Positions 62,215 to 64,000 of a stretch of DNA of 64,000 nt are shown here, piece after piece; positions within the stretch are counted from its first letter, which is position 1, and each line of letters starts with the position of its first letter. A program made the position numbers and the translations under genes. This DNA comes from Temnothorax longispinosus (taxonomy: Eukaryota > Arthropoda > Insecta > Hymenoptera > Formicidae). The stretch spans positions 1,708,441 through 1,772,440 of the forward strand of contig NC_092368.1 in the NCBI RefSeq assembly GCF_030848805.1. Reading direction: 5' to 3'. A model generated the notes under the pieces. That model was not told the origin of the DNA. It made no database searches and worked only from the letters and a program-made list of their open reading frames with translations.

Positions 62215-64000
62215 CTTTCCCTTTTCTACCTCTAGACTCTACATGATTGCATCCATTGGCTTCGGGAAGCCAAAATAAGTATCATCTAGAAGTAACAGTT
62301 AAAACGTCAGTTGTCATTTGTTAATAAAAATTCAATGCATGTTTATTTCAAAAATGCAAAAGATTTTTATTATCTCTTGTAGTTATTTTTTTTTATTATT
62401 ATCTATATGCAAGGGTTATTACAAGAGTGAAAAAAGTTTTAATACATACATAAGTCAGATACATACTTATGCTACTTCTCCATATAATCGCCACTCCAAC
62501 TGAAACACTTGTCAGAATGTGGCACCACGTTATATCCCTTCATAAACTGCTACCTGGTCTTTTCTGTAACAATGTCATAAAGAGCTGATTAATGTGCAAG
62601 GTGTTCTCTCCATACACATTAACACATTCTTATTCAGCTCTTCACGACATTGTGATAAAAAAAGGTCAGGCAGCAACTACCTATGAGGAGGGGATACAAT
62701 AGCTGATGCCACATTATGATAAATGCCTCAATCAAGATAGCAATTACGTAGAGAAGTAGCATAAGTAAGTACCTCCTAACTTGTGTATTAAAACCTTCTT
62801 TACTCATCACTTTGTTTTTCTTTCCCAGTTCATCAGAGGTAAAAAAAATAACCCTCGTATGTGTACACGTGTCAACTTAGTTTTTAGAATCAATTAGTCA
62901 ATCAATTGGTCACAAATGTGCTGTTTCAAACGTAATTTTAGCAACTTAACCAGTTAATAAACTAGATGTTTTTCAAAGCCAATTTAAAACGCTGTACGAA
63001 CTGTTCGATAAAGTCGTCGCTCATAATGCAAGTATCAACTTTAACGTACGTAATTGCTGACATTTAGCCTTCCTCGAGGTCGCAGTTGACGAATGTGCGT
63101 CGCGACGACATTGCCTCGTCGTCGTCCGTTGCTGGAATCGCTCGTGATCGTTTTCCTCGTCTCGATCGAGGATCTTAGGAGTACACGTTACGCGATGTAC
63201 GTTACTTCGTTAACACTTCGTTCTCCGGATTCCTCCCTACGGAGAAGAAACGCCCGTCGCGCACCTGTCTCCAACATAACCTCCCCGCTCGGACATTATC
63301 CAATATCCCGTCTCTCGAACCTACCGTATATATAGAGATATACTGGGTGCTTCGAAGTATCAAAGGAACAGTATTGACAAAAGATAAAAGGGGCATTAAT
63401 TCCGATTGAGAGATCGTCCCGGCATTTTTCTTTTTCTTTCGAAGGAAAGCTGGAAAGACTCGAGGATCTGAAATGGGAAGGCAGGAAAATCAAAATGAAT
63501 ATGAAAATTACGTTTAGGAAAGAGAGCGTAAAATCAATTCTGACAGACTATATGTATATCTTAATTGATTGATCTTTAAATTCATTTACGTCATTTATTC
63601 AGAAACGCTCTTGCGCATTTTTCTTTCTTAAGGGAAAGTACCCAAAGCACGATATTTGCGAATTTATTAGATCTTTCTGTTCATCCTAAGACAATGCGTA
63701 TTTCGAAAGCAATAATTCGACGAAAGGCAGAATTAATAACTCGTGTGCAACGTGCAACAGGATGATATATTTTCGGCGGATATTTATACCTCTTTTCTCG
63801 CGAACCGGTCGCCCGCGTGCCACATACGCACAGGGTAAACAAGGCGCAAGCACTGCAGTAGGAAGCGAATCGACCAATCACAATCGAGAACGCTCAAAAA
63901 CGCAGGCCTGCCATCTAAAAACTCTCGGCTGTGATTGGTCGAACGCACGCGACTAGATATTCGTGCATCAGCTTTGCTTTGATTCGAGGAAGGATTGAAG
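62215..64000. other. MGAT4 upstream region
   Basis: A possible leader acceptor (ACTTCTAG, minus strand, near 62288) suggests that the MGAT4 5' UTR is spliced. Beyond it lies the long foldback at 62432-62800. A CpG-rich segment (63050-63330) may be a promoter, and a second lies at 63780-63960, containing the inverted words CGAATCGACCAATCACAATC and GTGATTGGTCGAACGCACGC (CCAAT boxes in both orientations). No further coding exon could be supported. Confidence 0.45.
62432..62800. repeat. Long imperfect hairpin upstream of MGAT4
   Basis: The left arm (GTTTTAATACATACATAAG, then ATGCTACTTCTC, AATGTGGCA and TAACAATGTCATAAAGAGCT) pairs in order with the right arm (AGCTCTTCACGACATTGTGA, TGCCACATTATG, GAGAAGTAGCATAAGTAAGT and GTATTAAAAC). 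The arms are about 170 bp and meet with almost no loop near 62610-62625. No coding frame spans it. Confidence 0.75.

Overview
This window is animal nuclear DNA, almost certainly from an insect. Nine protein-coding genes are split into many small exons by GT-AG introns, every protein has a clear animal family, and there are no operons, tRNA or rRNA genes, or bacterial features. The AT-rich introns full of short palindromic repeats, together with CpG-rich coding exons, suggest Hymenoptera, probably an ant. That rank is inferred, because no species-specific marker could be checked.

Layout from left to right. Positions 1-7845 (+) hold the 3' part of a laminin alpha gene (LanA). Positions 10985-13369 (-) hold an Nrdp1/RNF41-type E3 ubiquitin ligase. 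Positions 15.3-17.9 kb hold a cluster of large inverted and tandem repeats. Positions 19752-31398 (+) hold an SLC15 proton-coupled peptide transporter that begins with two tiny exons and spans large introns loaded with repeats. Positions 33495-38001 (-) hold a long PB1-domain protein with LIR-like motifs, best read as an NBR1/p62-type autophagy receptor relative. Positions 39041-39559 hold an internally deleted mariner transposon. Positions 41439-45012 (-) hold an NPDC1/CAB-1 type neuronal membrane protein. Positions 46124-51068 (-) hold an XPR1-type phosphate exporter with two alternative terminal exons. Positions 51591-54571 (+) hold METTL17, head to head with XPR1 across 522 bp. Positions 56461-58934 (+) hold a cytochrome P450 that looks like CYP303A1, with a candidate upstream promoter and 5' leader. 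Positions 59959-62214 (-) hold an MGAT4-type N-acetylglucosaminyltransferase.

Exon boundaries were worked out by hand. In every gene model reading phase is kept through all junctions, and the predicted lengths fit the families: Nrdp1 315 aa, peptide transporter 723 aa, NPDC1 471 aa, XPR1 682 or 688 aa, METTL17 469 aa, P450 572 aa, MGAT4 536 aa. The PB1 protein (1031 aa) has no firm family length to compare with. The genes look like unrelated neighbours rather than one pathway. The only arrangement suggesting shared control is the divergent XPR1/METTL17 pair.

The observations most worth following up are four: the duplicated XPR1 last exons, which would give an acidic or a basic C-terminal tail; the PB1/LIR protein, which lacks the ZZ, FW and UBA domains of its presumed relatives and carries an internal duplication; a roughly 60-residue insert in the P450; and several families of foldback elements, one of which sits in introns of two different genes here. 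No wholly new multi-gene system was found.
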